In this document: one piece after another, positions 1-11,264 of the stretch | How positions within the stretch are numbered: position 1 is the first letter of the stretch | How the letters are laid out: each line of letters starts with the position of its first letter | Source: Saturnia japonica | Lineage: Eukaryota; Arthropoda; Insecta; Lepidoptera; Saturniidae | DNA: 64,000 bases | Reading direction: 5' to 3' | Assembly: GCA_033032175.1 (NCBI GenBank) | Contig: CM065311.1 | Span: 6,255,190 to 6,319,189, forward strand | Program-made: the position numbers and the translations under genes | The notes under the pieces: model-generated | What the model was told of the DNA's origin: nothing | Databases searched by the model: none | The model's input: the letters and a program-made list of their open reading frames with translations, nothing else

Positions 1-560
1 CAATAGTAGGCCTGACTATATGAACTGCTAACATTACGCATACGACTACCCTGCGTGTCCGTCGTGCGGCGCCTGACAATAAACCATAGAGTAGAGTAAT
101 ACTTAAGAAAATAAACGACGCTATCGTTGCGTTGTTGGCGATCGGATTGACTCCGGACGGATTGAATCCCTTGATCGGATCCTGCATACCCGATTCCTCA
201 TTATACTGCACTGAATATTGACAAAAATCACGGTAGATCGTGCCGTATAATTACCCTATTACGCGACCCACCTACCTGCCCGCAACGGATGCTCGCGGAA
301 TTACCCGCGACGAAGTACTTTTGTAAGGAACCACGCGGGCGCGTGCTTAACGCAGTTTCAGCCCTAAGAATGCAATATTTTACAAATTATACTAATAAAT
401 AACGATAAAACTTAAACAAATTCACAAAACTATAAAAACACCCAGTAACTTCGCCTTTGTAACTGTACGCGGACTTTACGCCACGATTCGGTTTCACCAA
501 TGATAGCGTTGCGTTTTGAGATTTTGAAATTCCCTCATATTTTTAACACTTTTTATTACT
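1..560. repeat. Interspersed repeat R1, copy at window start
   Basis: Segments of this region recur elsewhere in the window. The first 75 bp (caatagtagg, then gctaacattacg) match 17287-17370. The block around 139-231 (gatcggat, ttgatcgg, cccgattcct, aatattgacaaaaat) matches 19500-19583. The end (tgaaattccctcatattt, 525-542) matches 17406-17424. It continues off the left edge. Class unknown. Confidence 0.5.
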
Positions 561-581
561 GAAAACATATATACAAAAAGC

Positions 582-608
582 AAATAAATAATAATAATAA
601 TAATAAAC
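582..608 (+). repeat. AAT microsatellite
   Basis: The run aaataaataataataataat is a short trinucleotide tract. Confidence 0.85.
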
Positions 609-837
609 ATTGTAGGCTGTGTAAATCTTCAGTAATAAAGAGTCCAAATGAAAATATTTCACCGACATTTAAATTACATGCTTCTATATTTCCCTGCGAA
701 TCATCTTGCTAATAATTTGCTATTGCTAAAAATCAGTCTATTGATAGACATTTTTGTCGAACTGCAATATTTTTAGGAACTGTTAAAGAAGACAAAGGTT
801 ACATTATTTTACAGGAACACATACAAATTCCTACTGT

Positions 838-1060
838 ACATACTGGGTTCGAATCCCAGGTCGAGCAAAGTGTTAATTGGGTTTTTCTATGAAATTCTTA
901 TTAGCAACTCGGAGTTTGGCTTTGTGTCCGATTAATGGCAATAGGCTCGCCCCCTATTACATGGGACATAAAAACATAGACGGCGAACTATGGGTGTACA
1001 TTAGTACACCTCTGCCTAACCCTTCAGGGATACAGGCGTGATGGTATGGGTGTATGTACA
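838..1060 (+). mobile_element. tRNA-derived SINE (copy 2, A box missing)
   Basis: This copy starts just before the B box (GGTTCGAATCC, 846-856) and keeps the whole body to tgatggtatggg. It is close in sequence to the copy at 21.0 kb. The missing A box means it cannot be transcribed by its own promoter. Confidence 0.8.
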
Positions 1061-1685
1061 TACAAACTCCTTAGGTATTCCGATAGACATATCGACATAT
1101 GCCAATTTCATTGAAATTAAGATTACAATTCACAAATATTCACGTTATTGATAATATCTTATTTTGAATTTGTATACTTTCGGAGAATTAATATGATTAA
1201 ATACTATATTTTCTACATTAATTTATATATAAAACTTTTACGAACTTTCTAAAATAATTTAGTTTGTGAACAGAACATTTCAATCGGCTTTACATGCCAT
1301 GTGAAATAAATATTTTGTCGATTTTCTCAATGGATGAGTTACAAGAAGACACTGCACAGGTAGCCATAACTGCAATACACTACCAAACACTAAATTATAT
1401 TGAAAACCCTTATTTTACGAAAATAGCAATATTTCTTTTCCTCGCGATTGACAAATGGCACTAAGTGCTGAAGATGTAAATCGACACCCCTTACACCCAA
1501 CACCCTTTCCCTAAGTGTGTCTACAGCTATTCTTTCAAATTTCAGCAGTTGTATCTTAAAATTAAGAATAAGATTAGGAAGAAGTTAAAGATACATAAAT
1601 AAAAACATATTTTCAACAGCTTACGAGACCAATGCTTTTCTTAGTACTAACTCTTAAACTGTACTTTATAATTTATATATTAATA
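1061..1685. other. No gene seen, AT-rich
   Basis: Unique-looking AT-rich sequence between SINE copy 2 and a Helitron-like fragment. Nothing else is recognised. Confidence 0.6.
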
Positions 1686-1940
1686 CTAGCTGTGCCACGC
1701 AGATTCACCCTCGTTAAATTTGGATTGTAAATGCCTGTTTCATACATATGCCTACAGATTGTCAGGTTGGTTGACGTTTATGGTTAGTGCTCAAATCCTT
1801 ATCCTAATCCAAATCATAGCGTAATGTTAGATAATATTTAACCTTAATAAATAATAAATTGCTTAATAAATAGCCTATACAATGTAAATCTGTTTGCTAG
1901 TTTCAGAGATTAGCACGTTTTTTTCACTAGTATGTATTGT
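1686..1940 (-). mobile_element. Helitron-like X-family fragment (copy 1)
   Basis: It starts at CTAG (1686-1689) followed by ctgtgccacgc, the reversed 3' end typical of these elements. It runs to a tagtttcagagattagc block shared with 29391-29409. Confidence 0.5.
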
Positions 1941-3063
1941 CTTCGGCATTTCATTGAATTTGGAAAACAAAAAAATAATGAAATACGTGTGGCGCTTCGA
2001 TCGTAATTATTTTTTGTACTGGCCGTTTAGAAAAGATAAACTTGTCAGATAGAGTTTTTTCAGATTACTGCTACGAATTGTCTTGTTCTTATATAGATTT
2101 AAGAAAAAGGCAGATGGAGCCTTCAGAACAATAAATTTAATGTGGGTTTACATTTAGGTCTGTATCCTTGACAACCAGCTAACGACACGTGCGATCGTGT
2201 AAATAATGTTGCCAGGGCAGTTAAAATAAGTTTTACTGTTTTTTTACCACTCCAACAGTGTAGTCGTTAATCCATCATCCGTCATCAAACATCTACTTTT
2301 GTACTTAAAATAAATATATAAGGAATCTGTTTATTTCAATTAAAAAAAAAACACACAAAAAATAATACTCTTATCTTAATTCTAAATCTAAAATTATAAC
2401 AAGATTTTATAGCTAAGAAATTACTACCTACTTAAGTTGAACTACGTTATTTTCCTTTAAAAAGTATGACTTAAGTAATTTTTAATTTGGCTTGTATTTT
2501 TGTTTTCACGCTTGTCGTCTATATCTTTTGGTAATCTATTTAGTGTTCTAGGCAGAATGCACCTTCAAATCCCCTCATCGTCCTCGTTACATTTTGAAAT
2601 ATCAAAGTATGGAAAATACACCAGAGTACGTAAGGTCTTGTTATCTTATTTAAATTCCACTCATAGCTTTTACATACTGTATTGAGTTACAATTGTTAAA
2701 TCCACATTATCGAACTCGTTCAGAACTTAACTTTAATGAAACAAATTATACTAATTATCCTTGTTTTTATACTTATCTTTAATGATACAATGGTTTTCAA
2801 TAACCTTATTTGTAAATTATATGTTTTTTCAGGGATTTTTTATATGTAGGTATATAGATAGCCATAAATTGATCACAGAATCCGATAATGACATATACAG
2901 GAGCCTCAATGTATTGTAGGTTGTGTTCGTGTATGCACAATTTCGACAGCAAAGCTCGAGGTTTATAACATACCTGGTCATCGTGTGGACCCCAATTAAA
3001 TATATGGTCTATTTTTAGCCTCAAATATGTGTATTCTTTCATCATGTCAAGCCGCAATCATAT
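1941..3063. other. No gene seen, AT-rich
   Basis: Contains short frames of 61-83 codons on both strands without recognisable motifs, and an A-run at 2343-2351. I see no supported feature. Confidence 0.6.
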
Positions 3064-3250
3064 GCATGAGGTATTGCTTAAGTGCATGCAGTTGTGCTTA
3101 TGGGCGACGATCTTAGGCTGGCAGTTAATTTTTTTATATGGTGAATATATTTATCTCTGCATCACCTAATGGTTGACTGGCAGAGAATGCCTTGGGCATT
3201 AAGTCCGCCATTGCGTATTTAACGCATAATGTGTAAATAAATAAATATAT
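3064..3250 (+). mobile_element. LINE 3' tail fragment
   Basis: The + strand segment carries a 3' end that I recognise from lepidopteran LINEs: tggttgactggcagagaatg, followed by attaagtccgccattgcg and ending in taaataaataaata. It has no coding part, so it is a very short 5'-truncated copy. The clade was not determined. Confidence 0.6.
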
Positions 3251-3601
3251 ACACACCTGAAATGAAGGGCCCTAAGGACCTTTACATACCAATTTTCAAT
3301 TAAACATATATTTGCCGTCTTGATTTTGTCATTATCAATGAATAGTTCTTGCTTCTCTTTATATCTTTTGTTTTAACTTAGGTAGTATAAATATGTCCCC
3401 AATGGCTCCAACGACGTAAGCGTTTGAAATCTTAGATTTTTGCTCGACACTAAATTTCTTATGGCTCTCTATAATTTTTACTTTGAAACCATATCGCTAT
3501 CTCTTTCAGTGTTGCAGATCGTTATCAAATAAATAAACTAGCTAACAAATTTTACTCTCCTTTTGGTTTCGTGGTAGCAAATAAAATGATTTTTCTACGC
3601 T

Positions 3602-4807
3602 ATTTTTTTTATTACAACTTAAAATTTACAACTTAAATTTTAACAATGGCCCCAAACTAGGCTTGCCTGTGTCTTGGGAACCTTTCATACGAGTTACCAT
3701 ATTATACTTACTCATAATAACATCTCAGATCATTACATTACACATTACATATTCATTATACTACATACCATACTATATACAGTACAGATATATATTTTAT
3801 ACTACATAAACATAATTACATAAAACACAGACAAAATACATGCAATTATAAATCACATATCATACATATAGGTACAAAATAATACATACAACATACATAT
3901 TATCATAAATAAAATAAAACACAATATAAATGCAACAGCCAAAACCATCATGGAAAATAACTTATAGTTTTAGTAATCAGAGAAAAAGTAAAATGTAAAA
4001 TTATTTTTGAATTGTAAGTACATCCTCAGTTGTGTAATATGTCAGGGTACTTAGCCAGCTGATAATTTTTCTTCTTGCTTCGTAAAGCAAACAGTCTCTA
4101 ATTGAACACAGCTTCTGTACGTTATTGTAAATATAGGGGCCAATGAACGGGCCAAACCTTTGCGCAAAGGCCGTGCCCACCAAGGGAGCTCTCACACGGA
4201 ATACACGACGTCTGGACATTTCACTGTATTCCGGTAAGACGGCTACCTTTCTATGTTCTCTAAGAGCGACTTGCAGTATAAACAGTTGTCTCACACTAAG
4301 AACTCGGCTTTCTTTGTACAACTTTGTGGTTGGGTATCCATAAGGCTTCCGCAGCATAACTTTAATTACTGAGCGCTGGACTCTTTCGACTACTATCATA
4401 TTAGTTTTAGCAGCACTGCCCCAACTTGTGATGCAGTATAAAATCAAAGATTGACAAAGGGCAAAGTATATGGTTTTTAGGGTGGCAAGGCATGCTGCAG
4501 AACATAATTGCCTCATAACACCCACTATACTTCTCAACCGCCGAGCCAGTACTTCTATTTGATTCTTAAATAAAAGACGCTGGTCTATTTGAACACCTAG
4601 GTACTTTATAAGTGTATTTCTGCTTAATTTGTCACAATCACAAAAATCATTAACCCTAGCACATGTGTGTATTCTGATATCAGTAAGTGTAGGTAGAGCT
4701 GAAGCGAATGTCTTATGAAAATTTACGTGTTGTTTTTTTTTTGTATTAAGTGTAATAAGAATACGCTGCAACCAGTAATATATCCTTGTCATGCTATGAT
4801 TATACAT
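3602..4807 (-). mobile_element. 5'-truncated LINE (jockey/CR1 type) with 3' tail
   Basis: This is a minus-strand non-LTR retrotransposon copy. Its coding end is the 268-residue reading frame at 4807-4001. The 3' untranslated part runs down to an A-rich tail (T-run at 3602-3610 on the + strand) and includes an AT-rich CATACATATA-like stretch at 3716-3960. Truncation at the 5' side and a poly-A-like tail are typical of target-primed reverse transcription. The clade is inferred from the C-terminal RT sequence only. Confidence 0.75.
4001..4807 (-). pseudogene. LINE reverse transcriptase C-terminal fragment, open frame
   Basis: This is the C-terminal part of a non-LTR retrotransposon RT. Residues 69-72 are the conserved YLGV of RT domain 7 (IKYLGVQIDQRLLFKNQIE), followed by the thumb-like helical region (LCQSLILYCITSWGSAAKTN, VERVQRSVIKVMLRKPYG) and a C-terminus rich in Arg and Lys. 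The palm domain with the catalytic YxDD is absent because the copy is truncated upstream. The frame is open for 268 codons, which suggests a relatively recent insertion. It is not a host gene. Confidence 0.85.
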
Positions 4808-5540
4808 ATTATATTTTACTATAAATTCCAGGAAAATATTTCATTCTAACCTAGCGACATTTTTATAATTTCATTTTCTTCAAAATATCACAGAAAATAA
4901 TATCAAAATATGCTTTGTTATTTGATGAAATTAAATTCAGGTTTTCTTATTTTGATTTTGCGAAGAGATTTTACAATTTAATTGTACACAAGACGTTCAC
5001 ATATTTTATAGAATAATACTAAAGCACACATGGTGCTGGCATTGCATGACATATTCTTTCAAAGTTGACACAATTGAATACTCTAGGGGACATTTTCGTG
5101 TTCTGACCGGCTCCATCTGCCTTTTTATTAAATCTGTGGTAATAAGATATATGTACTCAAAAACTACATACTGGAGCGAATTTAAAAATTCGTTCACCAA
5201 TATAAAGCTACAGTATCAACGACTAACATAGGCTATACGTTAATTAAAAATAATAATATAACCCTCATAAAAATGTCGATAGTTTTACACAAAGTATTAA
5301 AAAATGCCTAAACGGCTGCGTTGGCGGAGTTTGTCGTATAAAATTAAAACGGGTATTAAATTTATTTATGAAAGCATCTTGGTCAGTAAATTTCAGCCTA
5401 CGATCTCCAAACTGGTTACCTGACTTTTATTGAAAGGTGACTTCCTAATATTATGTGAACCTGTGGTCAGAAGCATAGATAATAGTCAGAAGCATTATCG
5501 GCTACCAACTATTCCAAATTCCAAATAAGAACTAACTAAT

Positions 5541-5711
5541 AAAGAGCATATTTCACCTTTCAAACTATTGCACTTGATTTCCGGAGAGAGGAAAGGGGGG
5601 CTTTTGGCCGCAGGGTCGAGCGTCACTATTGGCTCGATTCCGCGGCCAAGAAACCCCCTGCCCTCCCCCCGGAAATCGGGTGAGGTAGATCGTGACGTGA
5701 AATAACCCTTA
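5541..5711. repeat. Long foldback (palindromic) element, about 170 bp
   Basis: The inner arms at 5576-5621 and 5632-5677 are 46 bp each and match at 36 positions when one is inverted, around a 10-base spacer (gtcactattg). Perfect outer blocks include gatttccgg / ccggaaatc and the inner ggccgc / gcggcc. A weaker match carries the pairing outward through tatttcac / gtgaaata to about 5541 and 5711. It is GC-rich compared with its flanks. It is probably a snap-back MITE. Confidence 0.7.
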
Positions 5712-5724
5712 AGTCAACTGAGAT

Positions 5725-6360
5725 TTACGAATGAGGCGTATTTATCGGAACAGGTAAATATAACAGGTATTTACAAGTAACAGTTTGGAACTGTTATCTA
5801 ATATCAGAACAAGCTGTTACTATATACTAGGCTGTTCCACATACTAGTGAGGCGTATTTATCGGAACAGATACAAAAAAAACGTAGGTACCTGTACCAGA
5901 TAGTGTTACTATTTCAGTTTGGAATATGCTTTTCTGTATTCTAGCGTAAAGATGTTTAATATAATTTATTGAATGATGGATTGATTGGTTGATGGATTGA
6001 TAGAACGATAGATTAATGAATTAATTGATGGATTGCTGGATGGATTGACTGCTGGATTGGTAGATTGATTGATTGATGGGTTGATTGATTGATGGACGAA
6101 CTGATTGATTGATGGATGGATTGATGTATTGACGGATTGATTGATGAATTGGTCGATCGATTGATGAATTGATTGATGGATTGAGTTATACGTTATTTTA
6201 GTAGTACATACGATTTCGAGTAGCCGATATATACTTAATGGTTACAAGTGTTACAACATATTATTTCCCACTAAAGCGTAACAGGCTGTTATTTTGGAAC
6301 AAGTTACTGGAACTGTTCAGGAACAAGTATCTAATTTTACCTGTTATAGCTCACCCCTAC
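5725..6360. repeat. Interspersed repeat R4, copy 1 (gtaacag-rich)
   Basis: The unit tgaggcgtatttatcggaac occurs at 5732 and 5848. Words such as acaagtaacag and gctgttact recur, and the right end has taacaggctgttattttgga (6278-6297) and tatagctcacccctactg. The ends match the repeat at 17930-18350. The GATT array lies inside it. Confidence 0.5.
5971..6184 (+). repeat. GATT/GATG imperfect tetranucleotide array
   Basis: About 210 bp of imperfect GATT-type units (gattgatt, gatggatt, gaattgat) form a minisatellite-like tract. Units are interrupted and degenerate, so it is old or error-prone. Confidence 0.85.
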
Positions 6361-6478
6361 TGAGAATTCTTGGCCAAAACCAGTGCTGCCATCCCTGCAA
6401 TCTCTTTGATAGTAGAATTTTATCTCTGGTGGAATTCATAAAAAAATACGGTAAATTTTTCGCAAATAGGTTGTATTA

Positions 6479-7800
6479 ATAGGTCCATACTTAGTATGAA
6501 ATTTGCGTTTTATAAAGAAATAGTAAAACGATTTTTTTTTTTAATGAAATTGTACATTTATTCAATCGAAGTATGTATCGATATTATCTATGTACTTTCG
6601 TCATTTTATAGGTATTTCATTAACCCCATTGTTGAAAAAATTGTGGGAGCGAGGATCAATAAAATCTTTAAAGGCGGTTTGGATAGCCTCATCGGAATTG
6701 ATTTTTTTCCTAGAAGAAATTGTCCAAATTCCTAAAAAATAGGTAATCTGTTGGAGCAAAGTCCGGGGAGTATGATGGGTATACGAGACATTCCAACCGC
6801 AGTTCCTCTAATTTAGCGACCGTTTATCGAAAAGTAAGGGGTCTAGCGCTGTTCTAAAGCAGCAGTGGGCTGGACAGATTTACCAGTCTCGGTTGCTTAA
6901 CGGCTAGCTTTTCCATCGTGGTTTGCAATTGCTCACAATACAGATCCACCGTTATCGTCTGGCCAGATCTTAGGAAGCTGTGGTATATGACACCAGCACT
7001 GGCCCACCAAACACTCACCCTGACCTTTTTCTGAGTCAACTTTCGCTTGGGACAGGCTTTGGCCAGTTCTCAGGAGAACTGTAATTGAACTACACCTGGG
7101 TTAAAACACTGCGGTGAGTATTTTTGATTGTCGTAAAGGATCCATTTTTCGTTATTTCCATCACAAGTAGTAATACGATTCAAAATTCCCTCGTTATTCT
7201 GATGGTAGAGTGATGTAACGTAGCACTCAATGCGTGTTTGTTGGTTTGCTGCAGTCAATTCATGCAGTACTAATTTCTCGAGCTTTTTCACTTTTCCAAT
7301 TTGTTTCAAATTAATTTAAAATTATTTTTCACTCACACCGAAGCCTGCCGCTAACTCTGACGTGGTTCGTCATGGATCCGCTTCCACGGTCACCTTTAAT
7401 TCTTAGTTATCAATTAGGGTCTCCAGCCGTCCACGTGGTTTGTTTCGTAGGTAAAATTTTTCAGAACGAAAACATTGAATCAAAAACGTATCGTGCTTTC
7501 TTCTATAGTAGCTTCCCCATACACATTATTAATCGTTCGAGCTTTTTCTGCAGCGCTGATGGCATGGTGGAATTCATATTCGTTAATAACGTGATATTTT
7601 AAGTTTTTCATTTTGCGAAAATAACGATGTGAAAGAAAAATCAAATGGTACGAAAACAAATGAATCCCTAATTTCGAATCACAATTACACAAGCCTAAAT
7701 TTGATATAGATTTGAATTTGGAATTCCTAACCAAACGCCAGATATTTGAGATCAAAGTGGTCAGTTCAACAAAACACCAATTTCTTATGTAAGGACCTAA
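6479..7800 (-). mobile_element. Mariner element A (cecropia-like), near full length, dead
   Basis: This is a Tc1/mariner DNA transposon of about 1.32 kb on the minus strand. The inverted ends match: the right end read on the minus strand (TTAGGTCCTTACATAAG) resembles the left end (ATAGGTCCATACTTAGTAT), and TA flanks both sides (6477-6478 and 7801-7802). The transposase can be followed in pieces. They are an N-terminal helix-turn-helix part (YEFHHAISAAEKARTINNVY, about 7520-7580), TTSELAAGFGVS near 7325-7365, KQIGKVKKLEKLVLHEL near 7250-7305, the catalytic block with EKWILYDN near 7130, VWWASAGVIYHSFL near 6970, PDFAPTDYLFF near 6740 and a C-terminus ending near 6560. The third catalytic Asp is kept, but a three-residue insertion splits the usual CDEKW block, and stops and frameshifts occur throughout. 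It is not functional. The subfamily call is from remembered motifs. Confidence 0.85.
6560..7611 (-). pseudogene. Mariner transposase pseudogene (element A)
   Basis: The transposase reading frame starts near the ATG complementary to 7609-7611 and runs to about 6560 in at least four frame segments. A one-base deletion follows the N-terminal domain near 7480. The stretch that should carry the second catalytic Asp (DNARPH block, about 6805-6850) is too decayed to read. The C-terminal block (NSDEAIQTAFKDFIDPRSH, about 6640-6705) is still legible. An intact protein would be about 340-350 residues. This is a relic and not a host gene. Confidence 0.8.
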
Positions 7801-7802
7801 TA

Positions 7803-8190
7803 AGATACTAGGTACAAACTAGGTAAATTAAACAGTTCTAAGTATTCGTCTAAATTCAAATCGAACTTCACCTTTGAAGTCGTTCGTGTGATATCTTCAA
7901 ATTGATATCGCTCTATTGGAAAAATGCCCGAGAACTATGTTAACTTATGTTTAGTGTTTTCAGTAGAATAAAAATACAATGTCCTAACGTAGAAAAAATA
8001 GTAATTAAAATTCGCAAAAATATTTTTTTTTACTACAAAAATAAATAATATAAAACTTTGCAAAATTTTTATAAAACATGATTGTCAACGGGTTTTCGTA
8101 TATTACGGTGTTTTTTGCTACCGTAGTTTTAATCCTAAGGTACTTGATAGATTTATGCTGATTACGGTGTTTCTACTGTAATTACGGTGT
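7803..8190. other. No gene seen; short ttacggtgt repeats
   Basis: The word attacggtgt recurs at 8102, 8161 and 8181, each beside a run of T or a ctgtaattac block. It is probably a decayed small repeat next to the CpG patch. Confidence 0.4.
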
Positions 8191-8197
8191 AGTTGGC

Positions 8198-8290
8198 AGC
8201 ACTGGCCGCAACATTGGCCGTTCCAGCTGTGAACCGCCGCGACCTGGCCCGCGCCGCGCCGCGAGTGAACGCAGCGACTGGCGGCTTAAA
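8198..8290. promoter_or_regulatory. Small CpG-rich patch upstream of yorkie
   Basis: About 90 bp of GC-rich sequence (gcgccgcgccgcgag core at 8249-8263) stands in AT-rich flanks about 0.6 kb before the yorkie ATG. No convincing reading frame is present. It could be a promoter-proximal regulatory element or an older 5' exon; position and composition are the only evidence. Confidence 0.3.
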
Positions 8291-8639
8291 TGCGTTTGTA
8301 GGCATAAAGATTTTAACCTATTACATTTGTGTAAGTACATACTTATTTGTTAAATTCATTGTTATCATATTTATTCATTTTATTTGAATTGCTTAATTCT
8401 TGCTTGAAATACTTAATATACTCCGTATTTTTATGATTACCATTGGTTTTCTTTATTTTACATATTTGTAATATTATTCTTCGGTTCTTTCTTTAGCTTC
8501 TTACAAAACTATTATATTTACGTACCTTCTTCACTTAAATAATTATATTATATGATATTATATTCATCGCAGACTCGCAGGTGATAGTAGGTAAACGGGA
8601 TGAGGGGCATCGTTCTCGAAGCAAAGACCGGTCCGTGTT

Positions 8640-8882
8640 CTCTAGGTAGTAGCTGCGCCGCGCTGTGGTTTGGTGCGCGGCGCGGGTGGTGCGGCGCGAG
8701 GAGTCGTGCGGGTGCGCGTGGGCAGGGAGCCTCTGCAGCGCGGGCGGGGCGCACTTTAGTCGCGCACCGAGCGCTATATTGGATATACGTCGGGTGGCGA
8801 CGCGCCAACCCGTCGCGTTTCAGTGTTGTGTCACAGCGGTGGGCCAGGTCGGTTTCGAGATTTCTTCGTTCCGACGAAAACA
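8640..8882 (+). promoter_or_regulatory. CpG-rich promoter and 5'UTR of yorkie
   Basis: This block directly upstream of the yorkie ATG is strongly GC- and CpG-rich in an AT-rich landscape. It has runs of GCGCGG-like sequence at 8650-8770. A possible initiator TCAGT lies at 8820-8824, about 60 bp before the ATG. A GGTCG downstream motif at 8847-8851 resembles a DPE but sits about two bases off the strict spacing. No good TATA box is seen; ctatattgg at 8774-8782 is the nearest AT patch. The promoter role is inferred from position and composition. The exact start site is not determined. Confidence 0.6.
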
Positions 8883-9355
8883 ATGGCGCTCAATTCGGAC
8901 GCTGAACAGAAATCGAACCTGGTCCTCCGCGTGGACCAGGATTCGGACTCGGTTTTACAGTCATTGTTCGACACAGTGCTTAAGCCGGATTCAAAACGGC
9001 CGCTACAGGTGCCTCTCCGTATGCGACAGCTTCCAAAGTCGTTCTTTAACCCGCCATCGACCGGTTCCAAGTCGCCATCTGTGTCTCACTCGCGAGAAAA
9101 CTCGGCTGACTCGGCGTTCGGATCGTCGTCAGCGACTGGCGCCTCACCGGTGGCGCACTCTCGAGCACACTCGTCACCGGCCAGTTTGCAACAAACTTAT
9201 GCTGCGGGACAACAGAACCAACAACCTCCGCTACACCATCAGCACACTAAACAAAGATCGTATGACGTCGGTTCACATATTCCGGATGATCTCGGACCAC
9301 TTCCGGCAGGTTGGGAACAAGCTCGTACTCCAGAAGGACAAATATATTATCTTAA
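8883..9355 (+). CDS. yki: Yorkie (YAP1 orthologue), first coding exon, partial
   Basis: Yorkie is the Hippo-pathway coactivator: it enters the nucleus, binds Scalloped/TEAD and drives growth genes, and is held in the cytoplasm by Lats phosphorylation and 14-3-3. The exon encodes 157 whole codons. Residues about 15-58 match the TEAD-binding region, including VPLRMRQLPKSFF. Two Lats-type HxRxxS motifs follow: HSRENS (69-74) and HSRAHSSPAS (92-101, equivalent to human YAP S127). A weaker HTKQRS lies at 121-126. WW domain 1 begins near residue 139 (LPAGWEQARTPEGQIYYL) and is cut by the exon end. The ATG at 8883 has a good insect context (aaaacaATGg). An in-frame GTG at 8823 is not a plausible eukaryotic start. 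The reading ends at AA|GTAAGT, so codon 158 is split and is predicted to be Asn, as expected in WW1. The frame is intact and CpG-rich, unlike the surrounding relics. The rest of the protein is not seen in this window. Confidence 0.95.
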
Positions 9356-9416
9356 GTAAGTATTAAAATAAATAATAATATTCAATTTATGGTAGGTACA
9401 TACTTACAGCGTATGA

Positions 9417-9570
9417 CCATTTTATTTATTTATTTATAATAAAATCAGCAACATGATTTACATTGTGACAAATTGTAAGATTACCGATAAAAAAGACTAA
9501 ACAAATGCAATCTTAATTTATAAGAAGACATGATTACATATGTACGATGATCAAAATAATTAAATGAATC
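9417..9570 (-). mobile_element. Possible LINE 3' tail, minus strand
   Basis: A TTTATTTATTTATTTATAA run at 9421-9439, followed by about 130 bp of AT-rich sequence, looks like the reverse of a LINE 3' end with an AATAAATAAA tail. It lies only about 60 bp inside the putative yorkie intron. No coding part is present. The call rests on general appearance. Confidence 0.35.
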
Positions 9571-11264
9571 AATGCATTATTTTACGAATGTGGCTATTGT
9601 TATGTTTCTTATTTTTAAATACCTACCTATCTATTAAAAATTAACGTTTATCGTTGTCCTTGGAATGTAGGGCTAAATAGATAATATATATTTTCATATA
9701 AAAGAACAGATATCTTTATAAGAAGATAAGGGTTTCGATGACAAAACAGTTGATAACTTGGTTTAAGAAGTAAATCTATTTTGATAATTATAACTTACCA
9801 AGAATAAGTAAATCTGTTAACATCATACAATCAATAGTTCATGCACAACTATGGCTTCAGGTGATGATGCACGCATTGTTTTAGAAAGGTGCGCCTGTGT
9901 AACTCGATTGTATTGATGAAATAACACCGAGCTTCTTACTTGTTTCGTCTTGTATGATATATATCATTGTAAAATAATTTGCTCATATTTCGATTTATAT
10001 GCATTGTTTACCTACCAGTATGAGTAAACTATAAAGCAATGCATACTCACTGTGTTCTAATATCGGACAATATCGATCATATTCACTTAATTGTTTCAAA
10101 AGACCTAGTTTTACTAAATGAAAGACATGACTCAGTTTTCGCTTTTGATTACCAGATATTTTTAAAAACTCAAAATAGGTATTGAACAATGACCATGTAA
10201 CTTGATTCTTGTTCACGTACGTGATCGTAGTATCTGTTAAAAACAACCTTTATATTTTGGGGTAAATCAGTAAATGTATTAAATTATTTTATCTAAATGT
10301 ATTGAATTGTTTTAACACAGTCTTGAACATAATTTATAATAAAATGAACTTGCTGTTTGAGTTGAAAACCATTGTCGTCATTTACTATCTTATCGCGATG
10401 TGTGTACCTACCTGCCGTCAGTGTATAATGATAAATACGCTATGGAAAAGAAAATGATTCACACCCACTGCACTATACTCGTATATTATTATATTCGTTT
10501 TCTATTTACAATACTTGTTCGTAATATATTATGTACTTACGCACATACCTACATTTCGTTTATTCAAACACGTATGTAGGTATATCCGTTCGCTTTTATC
10601 AAGAGATCTCCCCGAGTATTCTTATACATACATACCCACCTACTGAATTTATTTTTAAAAACAAGGTAAATTTTATTTTATTTTAGTCCCTTTACACAAA
10701 TGGCCTTTCTTTGAGACTATTTAAATGAGCCCAAAGACGATATTTCTAGGTACTGTAAGTTGGTGAGGAGTTGGGCAGATTTTAGATGACGCTGCAGCAT
10801 CAGTTCAAGTTTGCCATGTTCTTCTAATAACATCGAAGTAACAGGATACCAAATGTCGACTCGATCAGACCTGTGGAAGATGCTCATTTCCATTCATTAA
10901 CTAGAAAAAAGCTGATAATCTTCCAACAGATGAATAGATTTTCTTGAATAATAGCTAAGAACACTCTCGATCAAATCACTTTTCAAACAAATAAAAAAAC
11001 TAAATCAAATTCGGTTCAGCCGTTTGGGAGCTACGATGCGTCGATGCCACAGACAGATACATATATACCTCGTTTGCTTTAATTAATTTTGATTAAAAAA
11101 TGTATTATACCTAAATCCTAACATATATTTTTACAGTATCTGCAAGTAATGTGGACATACAAACTGTATCACAAATTTTCTGTAGCACGACTAATATGAT
11201 AAATATTATTTAGAGGGATAAGGAGATTTTACACTCCTCAGTACTTCGTAAAGTACTATAAAGT
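9571..11264. other. Putative intron, nothing recognised
   Basis: AT-rich sequence. Near 11011-11062 there is a short ggttcagccgtttgggagct / cacagacagatacatata fragment typical of decayed Helitron or LINE repeats. No exon is recognised. Confidence 0.5.

Noticed and set aside
5971..6184. CRISPR array or direct-repeat system
   Set aside because: The units are degenerate 4-base repeats without spacers, in a eukaryotic genome.
6496..6735. 79-codon + frame
   Set aside because: It is antisense to the C-terminus of mariner A, which reads clearly on the minus strand.
8823..8882. 20-residue N-terminal extension of Yorkie from a GTG
   Set aside because: GTG is not a normal eukaryotic start. The ATG at 8883 has a good context, and the protein from there matches the family start.
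8548..9070. Other-frame and minus-strand frames over the yorkie exon (including 233 + and 111 - codons)
   Set aside because: They are shadows of CpG-rich promoter and coding sequence. No domain is recognised.
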